Notes: generated from the sequence alone by a model not told the origin. A DNA stretch of 64,000 nt from Prostheceraeus crozeri (GCA_907163375.1 CAJQUW010005272.1:186001-250000); one strand, 5' to 3'; shown: positions 13,063 through 24,100, numbered from the stretch's first letter. Made by a program: numbers and translations.

Positions 13063-13263
13063 TTACGCGACTCTGTCAATTGGCAGGATCAAACCCTCAC
13101 CACCACACATCAGTTGTCAAGGCAATAATAATCAATGAATAAATAACACGTCACAATTGTGACCGCCGACATTAAGGCAAGTAGCGGGGATCGATTGTCC
13201 ACCAAAGCATCTTAAACCATGTCGTGAATGCAAAGTTGACAACCTTATGTTGGTCGTGACCAC

Positions 13264-16060
13264 AAGGTTGACGACCTTATGGAAGTGCTTCATGATAATA
13301 ATATTGATATCCTAATGACTGTTGAGACATGGCTTGATCACGATTCAGTTTGTCTTGGTCGCCTTCGCTCCTGTGGATACACGGTTGTGGATAGACCGCG
13401 ACCTCGTCTTCGCCAAGACAGCATAACAGTGAATCATGGTGGATTAGCTTACATCGTATGTCCAGGAATCCGCGTTTCACGCATTTCTATCGGATTTGAG
13501 CCTACAACTTGTGAAGTTCTGTGTGTTCGTATATCCTCTGGACCAGACTCGTGTATCATCATTCTCTTCTACCGCACTGGTCAAGTTCCATCACGTTTTT
13601 TTGTGGAAGTAATGCGTATCTTGGAGATGTTCTCAACTGAAGCAAGTCCTTTATACGTAGTGGGAGATTTCAATATCCATGTGGAACGACATGACGATCC
13701 ACACTCCCGACAACTACTGGATATTTTCTCAAGCTATAATCTCGTGTGTTGCATTGATCAACCTACTCACTTGCTTGGTGGAACCTTGGACCTTGTATTC
13801 AGTCGCTGTGAACAACCATTGTCAACATCGCTTATCGATCCTGCTCTATCAGATCATAAGCTCATTTCTTGGAAAGCAGTTCTCACTCGCCCATCACCCA
13901 TATACAGAAATATCCTCTATCGTCCGTGGAAAAATCTCAACATCGACTGCTTGAGACGTCTTCTTTTGGCGGAGTCATCTTTGTGTAATCCCTTGAAATG
14001 GGAAAATTTCACGTGTGATCAACTGGTCCTATTATATGACGAAGACATTAAAACTGCTCTGAACAGGTTGATACCTTGGAAGTCCATCAAGGTTTGCCGT
14101 CGGCTTTCAGACCCTTGGTTCGACGGAGATTGTAGACTTGCAAAGCGCCTTGTCCGGCGCATTGAGCATCATTTCTATTCAAGTGGAACTGAATCTGTCT
14201 CTGAGGTTGAATGGAGAGCCTGCAAGAAAGCTTACTTCGATCTCTTAAAAGTCAAACGGCGGTTTTTCTGGAGCTCTAAAATTTCTCAGGATCGCAACAA
14301 TCCTCGCGAGCTTTGGAATTCTGTTAATTATTTACTGGGACGAAATCGTGTTACTCCAACCAGTTTGGTGCATGCAGATGATTTTGTGGACCATTTCTCC
14401 AATAAATTGGCTCGGATTCGTGAATTGACTGTTGATTCTTCAGACCCAGTTTTCTCTGCTGCACCGGCTGACTGTTGCCTATCCACGCTTCCATCTGCTT
14501 CCTCAGAAGATGTTACTGAGATCATTTTATCACTGCCCAACAAGCAATCTCATCTTGACATTCTTCCCACAGCCATATTGAAGGCCTGCGTTGACATCCT
14601 TTCTCCATTCTTAGCCTCATTGGTGAACAAGTGCTTTGGTTTGGGCTACTTTCCAACTTCACTGAAGTTAATCAGCGTGTCTCCAATTCTCAAGAAAGGC
14701 TGTACTGAGGTTGAGAATCTGTCATCATACCGGCTTATCTGCAATTTGTCTGTCTTGTCTAAGATTATGGAAAAAAATTTTTGCGAAGCATTTTGTCTCT
14801 TATCTGAACGCCAACAATCTAATTAGCCAGCTCCAATCTGCATATCGAGTACACCACTCTATTGAGACGGCTTTGCAGCATATCACTAGTGAGATTCTGA
14901 CTGCAATGGATGGTGGTGGCATTACTTTACTTGCAAGTCTCGATTTGTCTAGTGCGTTCGACACAATTGATCATAATACCATGATAAAGCGCCTTCATAG
15001 ATCTTATGGAGTGAGTGGCTTAGCTCTGCAATGGTTCGAGTCCTTTCTATGCAACAGATCCATGTTCTACAAATTCAATAGTGACTCTTCAAGAATAGTG
15101 CCAGTAACAACAGGAATTCCTCAGGGATCAGTCCTCGAGCCCACATTGTTTATGCTCTACATCATGGACATCATACCCTTGGTTCAGTCCCATGGATTAA
15201 GTATACACATATTTGCAGATGACATTCAAATCTATAGCTTCAGTGATCCATCCGATGTCCAAGTGATTGGCTGCACTATGTCATCGTGCTTGCTTGACGT
15301 TGATCTATAGCTCCGAGCGAACAACCTACTCCTCAATTCAAAGAAGACAAATGTGATCTACTTTGGTACAAGACAGAGACTTCAGAATCTCACCATGCCT
15401 CCCGTACGTGTCGGGGATCACCTGGTTCAACCAGTTCCTTCTCTTCGATGTCTTGGTGCTGTACTAGACTCTAACCTATCTTTTAAAAAGCATATCTCAA
15501 GGACATTATCTACATGTTTTGGAGTCCTTCGTCAAATTCGATCTATGCGTCATTCCGTGTCAAGCTCTCTCGCGGAGAGTCTAGTAGTTAGCCTTGTGTT
15601 CACAAGGCTTGACTACTGCATCTCGCTTCTGGCCGGCCTCCCGAATTGTGATATTACCCGATTACAATCAGTTGTGAATGCATCTGCCCGGCTAGTGAAC
15701 AATTTACCTCGAACATCACACATACCTCCTGCTCTGCGTGAACTTCAGTGGCTTCCAGTTCACCAAAGAATTAATCTCCGAATGGTGTTGCTCATCTATA
15801 AATGCTTGAACGGTCTTGCCCCAGCATACCTTAGCAACCTCATCACTCAAGTTGCAGATTTGCCCGGACGTTCACGCCTGCGGTCGGTGAAGGCATGTTC
15901 TCTCTCGGTTCCGAAAGCCAGGCTTAAGTCTACTAAGAAGCGACTATTTCAATCTGCGGCATGTGAAGCCTGGAATGCATTGCCTATGTCAGTGAGGACT
16001 TCTACCTCACTAACTCCCTTCACATCTTCTGCGAAGAACTTTTATCTTTCTTTGGTTTAG
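13264..16060 (+). pseudogene. LINE endonuclease-reverse transcriptase, frameshifted
   Basis: The protein can be read from KVDDLMEVL at 13,264. The endonuclease runs to about 13,900 with ETWLDHD, VVGDFNIH (13,662) and LSDHKLIS (13,850), so its catalytic Glu, Asp/Asn and terminal Asp-His are kept. A linker follows, then the reverse transcriptase with LDLSSAFDTIDH (about 14,940), TGIPQGSVLEP (15,110) and FADDIQIYS (15,211), so the catalytic Asp pair is present. Two breaks are visible. A one-base shift lies in the A7-T5 run near 14,769-14,780. An in-frame TAG at 15,308 stands where related elements usually have a Trp codon. The C-terminal region continues to the TAG at 16,058-16,060. This is a relic unless the breaks are sequencing errors. 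Confidence 0.88.
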
Positions 16061-16180
16061 TTTTAGTTGGCATTTTATTGCGATTTCATATTTTTTAATG
16101 AAAATATTCTGTACTGTGGCCTTGAAACTCAGCGGTCTAACGTCACTTTGTAATGCAACGCAAAATACAAATTCGTGACT

Positions 16181-17910
16181 ACTCCTCCCTCTCCGTCTCA
16201 CTGCACACCGCTCCCCGTCCTTCCTGCCCATCTACGATGATGTTAGTTGGCGGACTCGAGCCCTCGTCTCTCTCCGTCTTATACCTCACTGCTCCCTGTT
16301 CTTTCTGTCTATCCCGATGATGTTTTTGTTGAGCGGACTCGAGTCCTCCTCCCTCTCCGTCTCACTGCACACCGCTCCCTGTCCTTCCTGCCCATCCCCG
16401 ATGATGTCGGTGGTCGGACTCGTGCCCTCCTCCCTCTCCGTCTCACTGCACACCGCTCCCTGTCCTTCCTGCCAATCCCCGATGATGTTGGTGAGCGGAC
16501 TCGATCCCTCCTCCCTCTCCGTCTCACTGCACACCGCTAGATGTCCTTCCTGCCAATCCCCGATGATGTTGGTGGTCGGACTCGAGCACTCCTCCCTCTC
16601 CGTCTCACTGCACACCGCTCCCTGTCCTTCCTGCCCATCCCCGATGATGTTGGTGGGCGGACTCGATCCCTCCTCCCTCTCCGTCTCACTGCACACCGCT
16701 CCCTGTCCTTCCTGCCCATTCCCGATGATGTTGGTGGTCGGACTCGATCCCTCCTCCCTCTCCGTCTCACTGCACGCCGCTCCCTGTCCTTCCTGCCCAT
16801 CTCCGATGATGTTGGTGGTCGGACTCGAACCATCCTCCCTCTCCGTCTCACTGCACACCGCTCCCTGTCCTTCCTGCCCATCCCCGATGATGTTGGTGGT
16901 CGGACTCGATCCCTCCTCCCTCTCCGTCTCACTGCACACCGCTCCCTGTCCTTCCTGCCCATCACCGATGATGTTGGTGAGCGGACTCGAGCACTCCTCC
17001 CTCTCCGTCTCACTGCATACCACTCGATGTCCCTCCTGCCCATCCCCGATGATGTTGGTTGGCGGACTCGAGCCCTCGTCTCTCTCCGTCCTATACCTCA
17101 CTGCTCCCTGTTCTTTCTGTCTATCCCGATGATGTTTTTGGTGGTCGGATTCGAGCACTCCTCCCTCTCCGTCTCACTGCACACCGCTCCCTGTCCTTCC
17201 TGCCCATCCCCGATGATGTCGGTGGTCGGACTCGTGCCCTCCTCCCTCTCCGTCTCACTGCACACCGCTCCCTGTCCTTCCTGCCAATCCCCGATGATGT
17301 TGGTGAGCGGACTCGATCCCTCCTCCCTCTCCGTCTCACTGCACACCGCTAGATGTCCTTCCTGCCAATCCCCGATGATGTTGGTTGTCGGACTCGATCC
17401 CTCCTCCCTCTCCGTCTCACTGCACACCGCTCCCTGTCCTTCCTGCCAATCCCCGATGATGTTGGTGAGCGGACTTGATCCCTCCTCCCTCTCCGTCTCA
17501 CTGCGCACTGCTAGCTGTCCTTCCTGCCCATCCCCGATGATGTTGGTGGTCGGACTCGATCCCTCCTCCCTCTCCGTCTTATACCTCACTGCTCCCTGTT
17601 CTTTCTGTCTATCACGATGATGTTTTTTGTGAGCGGACTCGAGCCCTCCTCCCTCTCCGTCTCACTGCACACCGCTCCCTGTCCTTCCTGCCCATCCCCG
17701 ATGATGTTGGTGAGCGGACTCGATCCCTCCTGCCTCTCAGTCTCACTGCACACCGCTCCCTGTCCTTCCTGCCCATCCCCGATGATGTTGGTGGTCGGAC
17801 TCAAGCCCTGCTCCCCCTCTGTCTCACTGCACACCGCTCCCTGTCCTTCCTGCCCATCCCCGATGATGTTGGTGGTCGGACTCGAGCCCTCGTCTCTCTC
17901 CGTCTCACTC
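16181..17910. repeat. 81-bp satellite array, middle block
   Basis: About 21 units of the same 81-bp satellite follow the LINE. Typical units are interleaved with a diverged subfamily whose tail reads CGTCTTATACCTCACTGCTC, then CCTGTTCTTTCTGTCTATCC, followed by an expanded GATGATGTTTTTG. Diverged units occur near 16,260-16,330, 17,050-17,150 and 17,570-17,640. The segment 16,317-16,560 is repeated nearly unchanged at 17,130-17,370, a higher-order duplication of roughly 810 bp (ten units). Confidence 0.95.
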
Positions 17911-18266
17911 TTCCCGCTCCCGGCTCTTTCTCTTCTTTCCCTGTTTTTACAACTTCGGTTGACGCCTTAGTGAGCGGTTGTTCCATCTTCCTCTCGCTTT
18001 GTAAATCTGTATAAATAGAGAAATACATCCCCTTCTGCAATTTTTTTATCGTGAGGCACTGTGACTCCTGTATGTATATTCGTCATCAACGAGTTTTGTT
18101 ACCGCAGCAAAGAAGATTTAAATGCTATGACAATTCCTTTGTGAAATTTTCCAAGTACCCTAAAGTTGCTCGAGTTATGTTGTGAAAGTTTTGAGTAGTT
18201 TTATTTGTCTTGATGTACACCCTGGCATATACCGCTCTTGACTGATAAAGTCTATTTTACGTTTCT
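17911..18266. other. Unique spacer between satellite blocks
   Basis: Non-repetitive, AT-rich sequence with no open frame worth reporting. It separates two satellite blocks and may be old flanking DNA or part of another insertion. Confidence 0.6.
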
Positions 18267-18548
18267 TTCTGCCCATCTACGATGATGTTGGTTGGCGGAC
18301 TCGAGCCCTCGTCTCTCTCCGTCTTATACCTCACTGCTCCCTGTTCTTTCTGTCTATCCCGATGATGTTGGTGGGCGGACTCGAGCCCTCGTCTCTCTCC
18401 GTCTTATACCTCACTGCTCCCTGTTCTTTCTGTCTATCCCGATGATGTTGGTGGGCGGACTCGAGCCCTCGTCTCTCTCCGTCTTATACCTCACTGCTCC
18501 CTGTTCTTTCTGTCTATCCCGATGATGTTTTTGGTGAGCGGACTCGAG
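18267..18548. repeat. 81-bp satellite, right edge of the diverged subfamily
   Basis: Three to four units, nearly all of the diverged type (CTCGTCTCTCTCCGTCTTAT and CTGTTCTTTCTGTCTATCCC). They end in GTGAGCGGACTCGAG at 18,548. Edge units that differ from the array core fit the usual pattern of tandem arrays, which homogenise in the middle. Confidence 0.9.
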
Positions 18549-18614
18549 GCTTGGTACATCTGTTTTCACGCTTTTGCTATTTTTTCGATTAATCTGTTGT
18601 ATTTCCCATTTCAG

Positions 18615-18758
18615 GTCTCTTCTCGAGCTGGAATAATTGAACTGCTTGACAATCTTGGTTTCCCCGAGTTTGAATCTCAGCCTAATCCTTGGAGAAGGAT
18701 CCGAGATCGCTGGAAAACTCCTGCAAAAGACATTCCGAGTCGTGGTCATTTCTGTTGA
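18615..18758 (+). CDS. Probable last coding exon, unknown protein
   Basis: A polypyrimidine stretch and TTTCAG precede an open segment of 47 codons ending in TGA. It encodes VSSRAGIIELLDNLGFPEFE, then SQPNPWRRIRDRWKTPAKDI, and ends PSRGHFC. The segment is rich in Trp, Pro and Arg and does not look like low-complexity shadow sequence. An AATAAA signal lies 34 bp after the stop (18,792). I do not recognise the family. The earlier exons were not found, and the satellite and LINE lie immediately upstream, so they may occupy its last intron. The call rests on the acceptor, the codon content and the poly(A) signal only. Confidence 0.45.
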   Translation, partial: VSSRAGIIELLDNLGFPEFESQPNPWRRIRDRWKTPAKDIPSRGHFC

Positions 18759-18791
18759 AATGAATCCTTATAATACTCAGTGATTTGTATA

Positions 18792-18797
18792 AATAAA
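18792..18797 (+). terminator. AATAAA poly(A) signal
   Basis: Canonical AATAAA 34 bp after the stop of the exon ending at 18,758. It is followed by A-rich sequence, so a chance match in AT-rich DNA cannot be excluded. Confidence 0.35.
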
Positions 18798-20163
18798 AAA
18801 TCAACGGATTTTTACTCAAGAGCTGCTCTTAATATGCTTGTAGCATGAAGAATTCATAGTCTATGCAAAGTCCAGTATTTTACTTCCCCTGCTTATTTCC
18901 ATGACAAAACTTGTGAAGAACAGAATGTAAACAACAAAATATGTTCAATAATAATTGGCCGTTAAAGTGATAAGGCGCATTTAACCCTGATGGAGCCTAC
19001 ATGATGTGCATCAAAGAAAAAAGCTCACGGTGAAAGAAGGTGAAGAACTTCCAAGAAGTCATACTCAATAATCATCTTCTTGTATGGCTGAAGGTTGGAA
19101 AATCAGGATTTCGGTAAATGAATTGCATCTGCATGTTCAGCTAGACATCTCACTTTTGTAAATACCAAGTTAAATGCCTTCTGATGTATTATTCCACATA
19201 ATTCACATAGACATCTAGACCTAGCACATCTAACAGCCCATGATAATGAAGAAACGAAGTTTATAACTAGGAATCATGTAAGATTTCAGACCTTTCGAAT
19301 AAATGGCAATCATGCAAGATAGTTTGAATAATTGAATAATTCTTCAGTAATGAACAAATAATTGAATACTTCAATTCAAATACCTAATAGGATTCAACAG
19401 TAAGAGAATGTCAATTGGGATTGATTTTTCGTAAAACTAATGACAGGTAGCTTGAAATTCCTTTACTTTTGAAATATTAGTAATGACCTTTTTGCAAAGT
19501 TCTTAAAGCAGAGCATTAAGCGATAAAGGAGTCTTGCTGGCGGCATTTCTGTAAATATGTAACAGATATCTGGCGCACTGCGTGCGTAGAAAGTCTGGGT
19601 CAAAGATTAAATGATCGAGTCTCCGAAAACGCAACTTGTTGATAAGCGCCGGTCATTGGTTACCCTTCCCACAGTCGCTGCTCATCACCGACGACAATTC
19701 ACACTCTTGTGATACATCTATCATTAGACTAGCCTATTATCTAGATCGAAGCCGTGAATCAGTAGCTGTACCTATCTCACTGAATTTGGCCTCGTGCCGC
19801 TAACTCATACATCCGAGGTCCGTGGTGCAAACGCAGTCATTCTAGTATAGAGTTCTGCATACTACACTCCATCTTAATACAGAAATCAAGTGAAACTACT
19901 TTTCATTGCTTGGAATAGTCTTGAAATTAAAACAATTATCATATCAGTCAAGCATTTCTGGCTTTTAAATGCCTTTGTCAAATTAATATTTCGAATTTTT
20001 CACGTACTTACTTATATTAGTGACAAATTTCTGCAGTGTTTCTGAAATCAAGATTGACTGGCCAATTCATTTGCATTGACATTTCATCATATTGTACTCA
20101 ATCAATCAATCAATCAGTGGTGCCGTGTCAGAAGCTGACGTTGGCGACAATCAGGTGTTCTTC
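18798..20163. other. AT-rich spacer, no gene seen
   Basis: No open frame with recognisable content, no RNA gene and no clear repeat apart from the short AATC run at about 20,098-20,115. Confidence 0.5.
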
Positions 20164-20690
20164 TCATCTCTTGTACATTCTAATGATGGTCGTGACTCTC
20201 CTGCCCACCGCTCTCTCGAGCCACCCCATGAAGGACAATCGTTGACGTCCGCGCTCTCTCCTTCCTTCGATTTTGCCGGTTAGAGCAAGATCTTCGTATT
20301 TCTCCTTCCGAAGAACATGACCAAGGAACCGTATTTGTCTTGTAAAGATGGTCATCATCAGTTGCCTTGATGTACATGTGTGTTCGAGTTGATAACTTCT
20401 TCGTTGCTAACTTTTTGTATCCAAGGGATACGCAGCATCCGCCTGAGGAACCACATCTCCGCCGCTTCCAACCTTGCCTGCATCGTCTGATTTATGGACT
20501 ATGCTTCACATCCATAGAGATGTACCGACCACACGTAGCACCTAAGTAGTCGGACTCTCGTTGCCACGCCAATGTTACGTGAAGCAAGCACCCTCTCCAT
20601 CTTCTTATATGCCGTCCTATCTCGCTCTCTGTTCTCCCACGCTAGCGTTTCAGATCAATTCCAAGGATCAACTTTGTTAGGTGGCTCATA
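20164..20690 (-). pseudogene. C-terminal relic of a second LINE family
   Basis: On the minus strand three conserved blocks of the region after the reverse transcriptase appear in order, in shifting frames. They are YKKMERVLASRNIGVATRVR with CYVWSVHLYGCEA (about 20,540-20,640), MQARLEAAEMWFLRRMLRIP with WIQKVSNEEV (about 20,400-20,480), and RFLGHVLRKEKYEDLALTGK with RRERGRQRLSFMGWL (about 20,190-20,330). The YGCEA, RRMLRIPW, GHVLR and TGKIEGRR words are typical of widespread invertebrate endonuclease-reverse transcriptases, and this family differs from the CR1/L2 copies elsewhere in the window. Stops and shifts make it a dead 5'-truncated fragment. Confidence 0.8.
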
Positions 20691-20924
20691 AGGCTGATCG
20701 TACGGTGTTGGTCGCATTTTGTCACACCTGGCTTTTTCTGCAATGTGATGAAGACAGACTCAATTACTACGTAATGAGCATTGAGTAATTCTGTGAATTT
20801 AAGTTCGGAAATTTTAGTACTCTTTCGCTTAGTACTCAGTTTGGTGCTGAAATAGGACTTTATGATTTACAGTGTAATGAAAGAGGCCTCATAGTCCGAC
20901 AGCCAGAACGAGTTTCTAACCCTA

Positions 20925-21520
20925 TACTACTACGAATCTGCACTTCTACAGAGTTCTACTTGGTTCCTCTTCTTGTCAGACACGATCAAAGAAAAACACA
21001 TTTTTATCCAATGGGACGAAGATTGAAGTTTCTTGAATAATCTTTGATGAACTAAATTGAGATTTTCAATGTTTTCTCTTACTGGGCGAAGAGTAGTCAG
21101 TCTATAGAGCCATAAGTTTTGTCATGAAATGTCTTCAGGTCATTTCCTATAATGTTCATGTGCTACTGATATGTCTCTGATCTGTCTCTGATATACTGTT
21201 ATGCAGGAATGTGGTTAAATGTGGAATACATTACTCGAAATGCTTTTTGCCGACATTAGGAAGCTTGCCAAATATGAATGTGTTTAGCTTCATAGACAGG
21301 TGTGCATGAACACGATAGGAAATGATCTGGAGCCATTCTATGCAAAAATGTGTGACTCTTGGTTCAGTACTTTTCCTTGAATCAGTGAAAACATAGAAAA
21401 CTTCATTTTAGCCAAAAACTTCAATGTGCGTCTTATTGGATAAACATTTTTTCCTTGATGCTGTTTGACATGAAGAGGAACCAGGTAGAATTCGGCAGAC
21501 GTGCAGATTCGTAGTAGGCA
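20925..21520. repeat. Imperfect inverted repeat
   Basis: About 110 bp near 20,928-21,040 (TACTACGAATCTGCACTTCT ... TGGTTCCTCTTCTTGTCA) recurs in inverse orientation at about 21,410-21,522. The arms are diverged by roughly a tenth, and about 370 bp separate them. It may be a foldback-type mobile element or two opposed copies of one dispersed repeat. No target duplication was recognised. Confidence 0.65.
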
Positions 21521-21522
21521 TA

Positions 21523-22553
21523 GAGTGTGCAGCATACCATTCTGTGAAAGTCTCATCTCTGCTTCGCAGCTTCATAGAGCTATTTCGAAGAACAATGGCA
21601 ATTTCGATTTCCCAGAAAATTGTGAAAGGAATCAAAGAATTCTTGGCTTCATTTTAGTATCCAGTTGATAGAACACGCTACATTATTGATGTATCGATGC
21701 TTTGCAGTTTTGCAGTTGGTTGAACAAAGCTACATGTATGAGCGACTCTGAATTCTGCAGTTTTCCAATTGGTTCACACCAATCAGACAATTAATTGCAG
21801 AATTCTCCCGTTACCTGAGATGAATAGATTTCTCCTCTACATCTTTTCTGTGATTGCTTTTCGAGGAAGGTCGAACTTCTAATCGGTGTGTCAATTGGAG
21901 CCTTATAATTTAAAACCGTTGAACAATAATACTTTGACAGTATTTGAACTCTAACCATTTAAATACTCAATTCACAGTATTATAAACTCCTGACAATGAT
22001 CTACAGATAACAACAGTAGATTAGTGCTATCTATCTAAGAAATAGCAGTGAAATCAATTTTACAATTCAGCTGCATTCAAGACGAAGTAATTGTTTGTGC
22101 AATCAGACTGACAACAATGCTGGTACAGAAAGTGCAGAGGAATCCGATCACACTGCACTTCAAGAAATGTTGTGCCTTAGTAGACATGCTACTTCATGAA
22201 TATTGGAATAAGTAGTTGACAAAATATTTCACACTCGTCAATGAAATTGCAATGTCTTTCTGCAAGATAATACCTGTGTTCGGTACTTGACGTGAAAATC
22301 TCAAGAACAATACATTGCGTACTCGAAAGCAGAACTGTGTATTCACTTGAAAGGCATCAAAGTTAAACAAACAATTAATATGACACTCCTCCCTTTGTAA
22401 AAATATGAAGGAGCACACGACTGCTTCTAAATAATGATGATATAGTCCGGATCTTGCCGTTGCACCACTCTCCGACCGCTGTTCATATGCGTTGGGTTTC
22501 CTGTTGCATGTTCAGGCCAATCGCCCATTGTGTAACACTCAGGCTAGTTCTTC
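21523..22553. other. Intergenic spacer, no gene seen
   Basis: AT-rich DNA without a recognisable coding region. The open frames here are short and have no family signature. Confidence 0.5.
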
Positions 22554-23140
22554 ATCGCAACGCTTTCGGTTCGATTGTGACTCGCTCTGGTCGATTCTCC
22601 ATCGTGACTCTCTCGGGTAGGGTTCTCCATCGTGACTCCATCGGGTCGATTCTCCATCATCGCCGACTCGCTCGGATCGATTCTCCATCATCGCTGACTC
22701 GCTCGGGTCGATTCTCCATCGTGACTCGCTCGGATCGATTCTCCATCATCGCTGACTCGCTCGGGTCGATTCTCCATCATCGCTGACTCGCTCTGGTCGA
22801 TTCTCCATCATCGCTGACTCGCTCGAGTCGATTCTCCATCATCGCTGACTCGCTCTGGTCGATTCTCCATCATCGCTGACTCGCTCGGGTCGATTCTCCA
22901 TCGTGACTCGCTCGGATCGATTATCCATCGTGACTCGCTCAGGTCGATTATCCATCGTGACTCGCTCGGCTCGGTTCTCCATCATCGCTGACTCGCTCGG
23001 CTCGGATCTCCATCGTGACTCGCTCGGATCGATTATCCATCGTCGCTAGCTCGGCTCGGTTCTCCATCGTGACTCGCTCGGATCGATTATCCATCATCGC
23101 TGACTCGCTCAAGTCGATTCTCAATCATCGCTGGTTCGAA
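22554..23140. repeat. Minisatellite with 27-31 bp units
   Basis: About 20 units alternate between a longer form (GACTCGCTCGGGTCGATTCT, then CCATCATCGCT) and a shorter one in which CATCGT replaces CATCATCGC. Edge units are more diverged, for example those with GGCTCGGTTCTCC. The period is not a multiple of three, and the short open frames here are not credible genes. Confidence 0.92.
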
Positions 23141-23501
23141 CAAATTCTCGTCTACTTATTATCTCAAGAGCAGCAATTTTATCTGTTTGTATTAATCACG
23201 TTACGTATGCAATACTTTCTTGTGTAATTCTATGCTTTGCCGTCCAGTTTCACATGACTCTTGTTTAGCAGTTTGGCATGACTTACTGATGCTCAGATTG
23301 CTTGCACCTGATGATGGTCGGTCGCTTGGTGCGTCCGAAAGGCTTCGAACTAATAAAAAGTATTTTATCAATACAAAGGACTTCTCTCATTCCACTCAAC
23401 ATTTCACTATGCACCTTCCAAAAGACAAAAGATTCAAAGACTGCGATACGTTCGACGTGCAGATCCTAAATTCCTTTTGAAAGAGCTGAGAGAGCGTGAT
23501 T

Positions 23502-23918
23502 CACTAGGTGACATACCACGCGTGATTCACGCGTAATTACGGAACACAACATCCGTGGTTAAGGACATTCTATTCCTCTACCCGCGTACATACGCGCTGC
23601 ACTAAGAGTCAGAAATCACGTGATCTGATGCTGTTAAAACATGGGAAATGTTTATGAATACGCGCGGGCAAGCGTTTATAGTTTGCGGGTCGTCCGCGGT
23701 TGTCTGAACCACTAAGATGAACCGCTAAGCATGTTCTGTCTTCCCTGAGCATGAAATTGAGGTCCTATAACATTGTTTAGCCTCTGATTGCAGACACATG
23801 AGACGCAAAGTCTATATAACAGGACTGCCTACAGATGTTACAGCAATGTCACGCATAGCCACGGATGTTTAGGGTCATGTGTAATTACGCGTGATTGAGC
23901 GTGGCATGTCACCTAGTG
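23502..23918. mobile_element. 417-bp MITE related to the 37.3-kb foldback element
   Basis: The ends are inverted repeats. The left starts CACTAGGTGACATACCACGC, and the right end reads the same inwards with one change (CATGCCACGC). ATTACGCGTGAT-type sequence sits inside both ends. The interior (CACTAAGAGTCAGAAATCAC, CATGAAATTGAGGTCCTAT) matches one arm of the foldback element at 37,336-38,041. No convincing target duplication is visible. It has no coding capacity and presumably depended on a transposase from elsewhere. Confidence 0.82.
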
Positions 23919-23949
23919 CATTCTGAATCATCAATTATGAATGAATTAT

Positions 23950-24100
23950 ACTGTAATTTCGACAATAAAATCTATCATGACTCCATCCTATTGACGTTTG
24001 CTCTTCAGAGAGCCTTCGATAGACTAGATTATGGCCTTATTATTTCAAAACTAATGAAGCACCGTTTTCCCAAAGGTTTTTGTATGACCATTCCATGTTG
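23950..24100 (+). pseudogene. Possible reverse transcriptase fragment
   Basis: A short open stretch reads SILLTFALQRAFDRLDYGLI and then ISKLMKHRFPKGF. It resembles the AFDxxDHxxL region of LINE reverse transcriptases, where the residue after the core Asp varies. Only about 35 residues match and no other motif is present, so the call is weak. Confidence 0.3.

Larger units (their letters stand above)
12637..13232. repeat. Two tandem 298-bp units, each with a tRNA-like gene
   Basis: Positions 12,637-12,934 and 12,935-13,232 are almost identical direct copies (period 298 bp). Among the few differences is AATGAAATTAAATAAACG against AATGAGATTAAATACACG. Each copy holds one tRNA-like sequence on the minus strand, about 70 bp of AT-rich sequence and a GATCGATTGTCCACC block. 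The pair sits in the middle of the LINE endonuclease reading frame, between the codons for RSLNN and KVDDL. About 30 further bases (13,233-13,263), which resemble a second copy of the KVDDLM codons, lie between the pair and the resumed LINE. The near identity of the copies suggests that the duplication is recent. Confidence 0.95.
12202..16180 (+). mobile_element. CR1/L2-group LINE inserted in the satellite, decayed
   Basis: The satellite stops inside a unit right after CTCGAGC at 12,201 and resumes at ACTCCTCCCTC at 16,181. The two flanks together make one normal unit, so this is an insertion with little or no target loss. The insert encodes an apurinic-type endonuclease followed by a reverse transcriptase, in the order used by jockey-superfamily LINEs. 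The long C-terminal region with the RLDYC..LLAGLP and ARLV words is typical of CR1/L2/Crack relatives. It carries a frameshift, an in-frame stop and a tRNA-bearing insertion, so it is not autonomous. After the stop codon about 120 bp of 3' UTR follow, with no clear poly(A) or microsatellite tail. Confidence 0.88.

Noticed and set aside
22454-22786. Arg/Ser-rich frame in the minisatellite
   Set aside because: The 27-31 bp units change frame from one unit to the next and the frame is closed by unit length alone.
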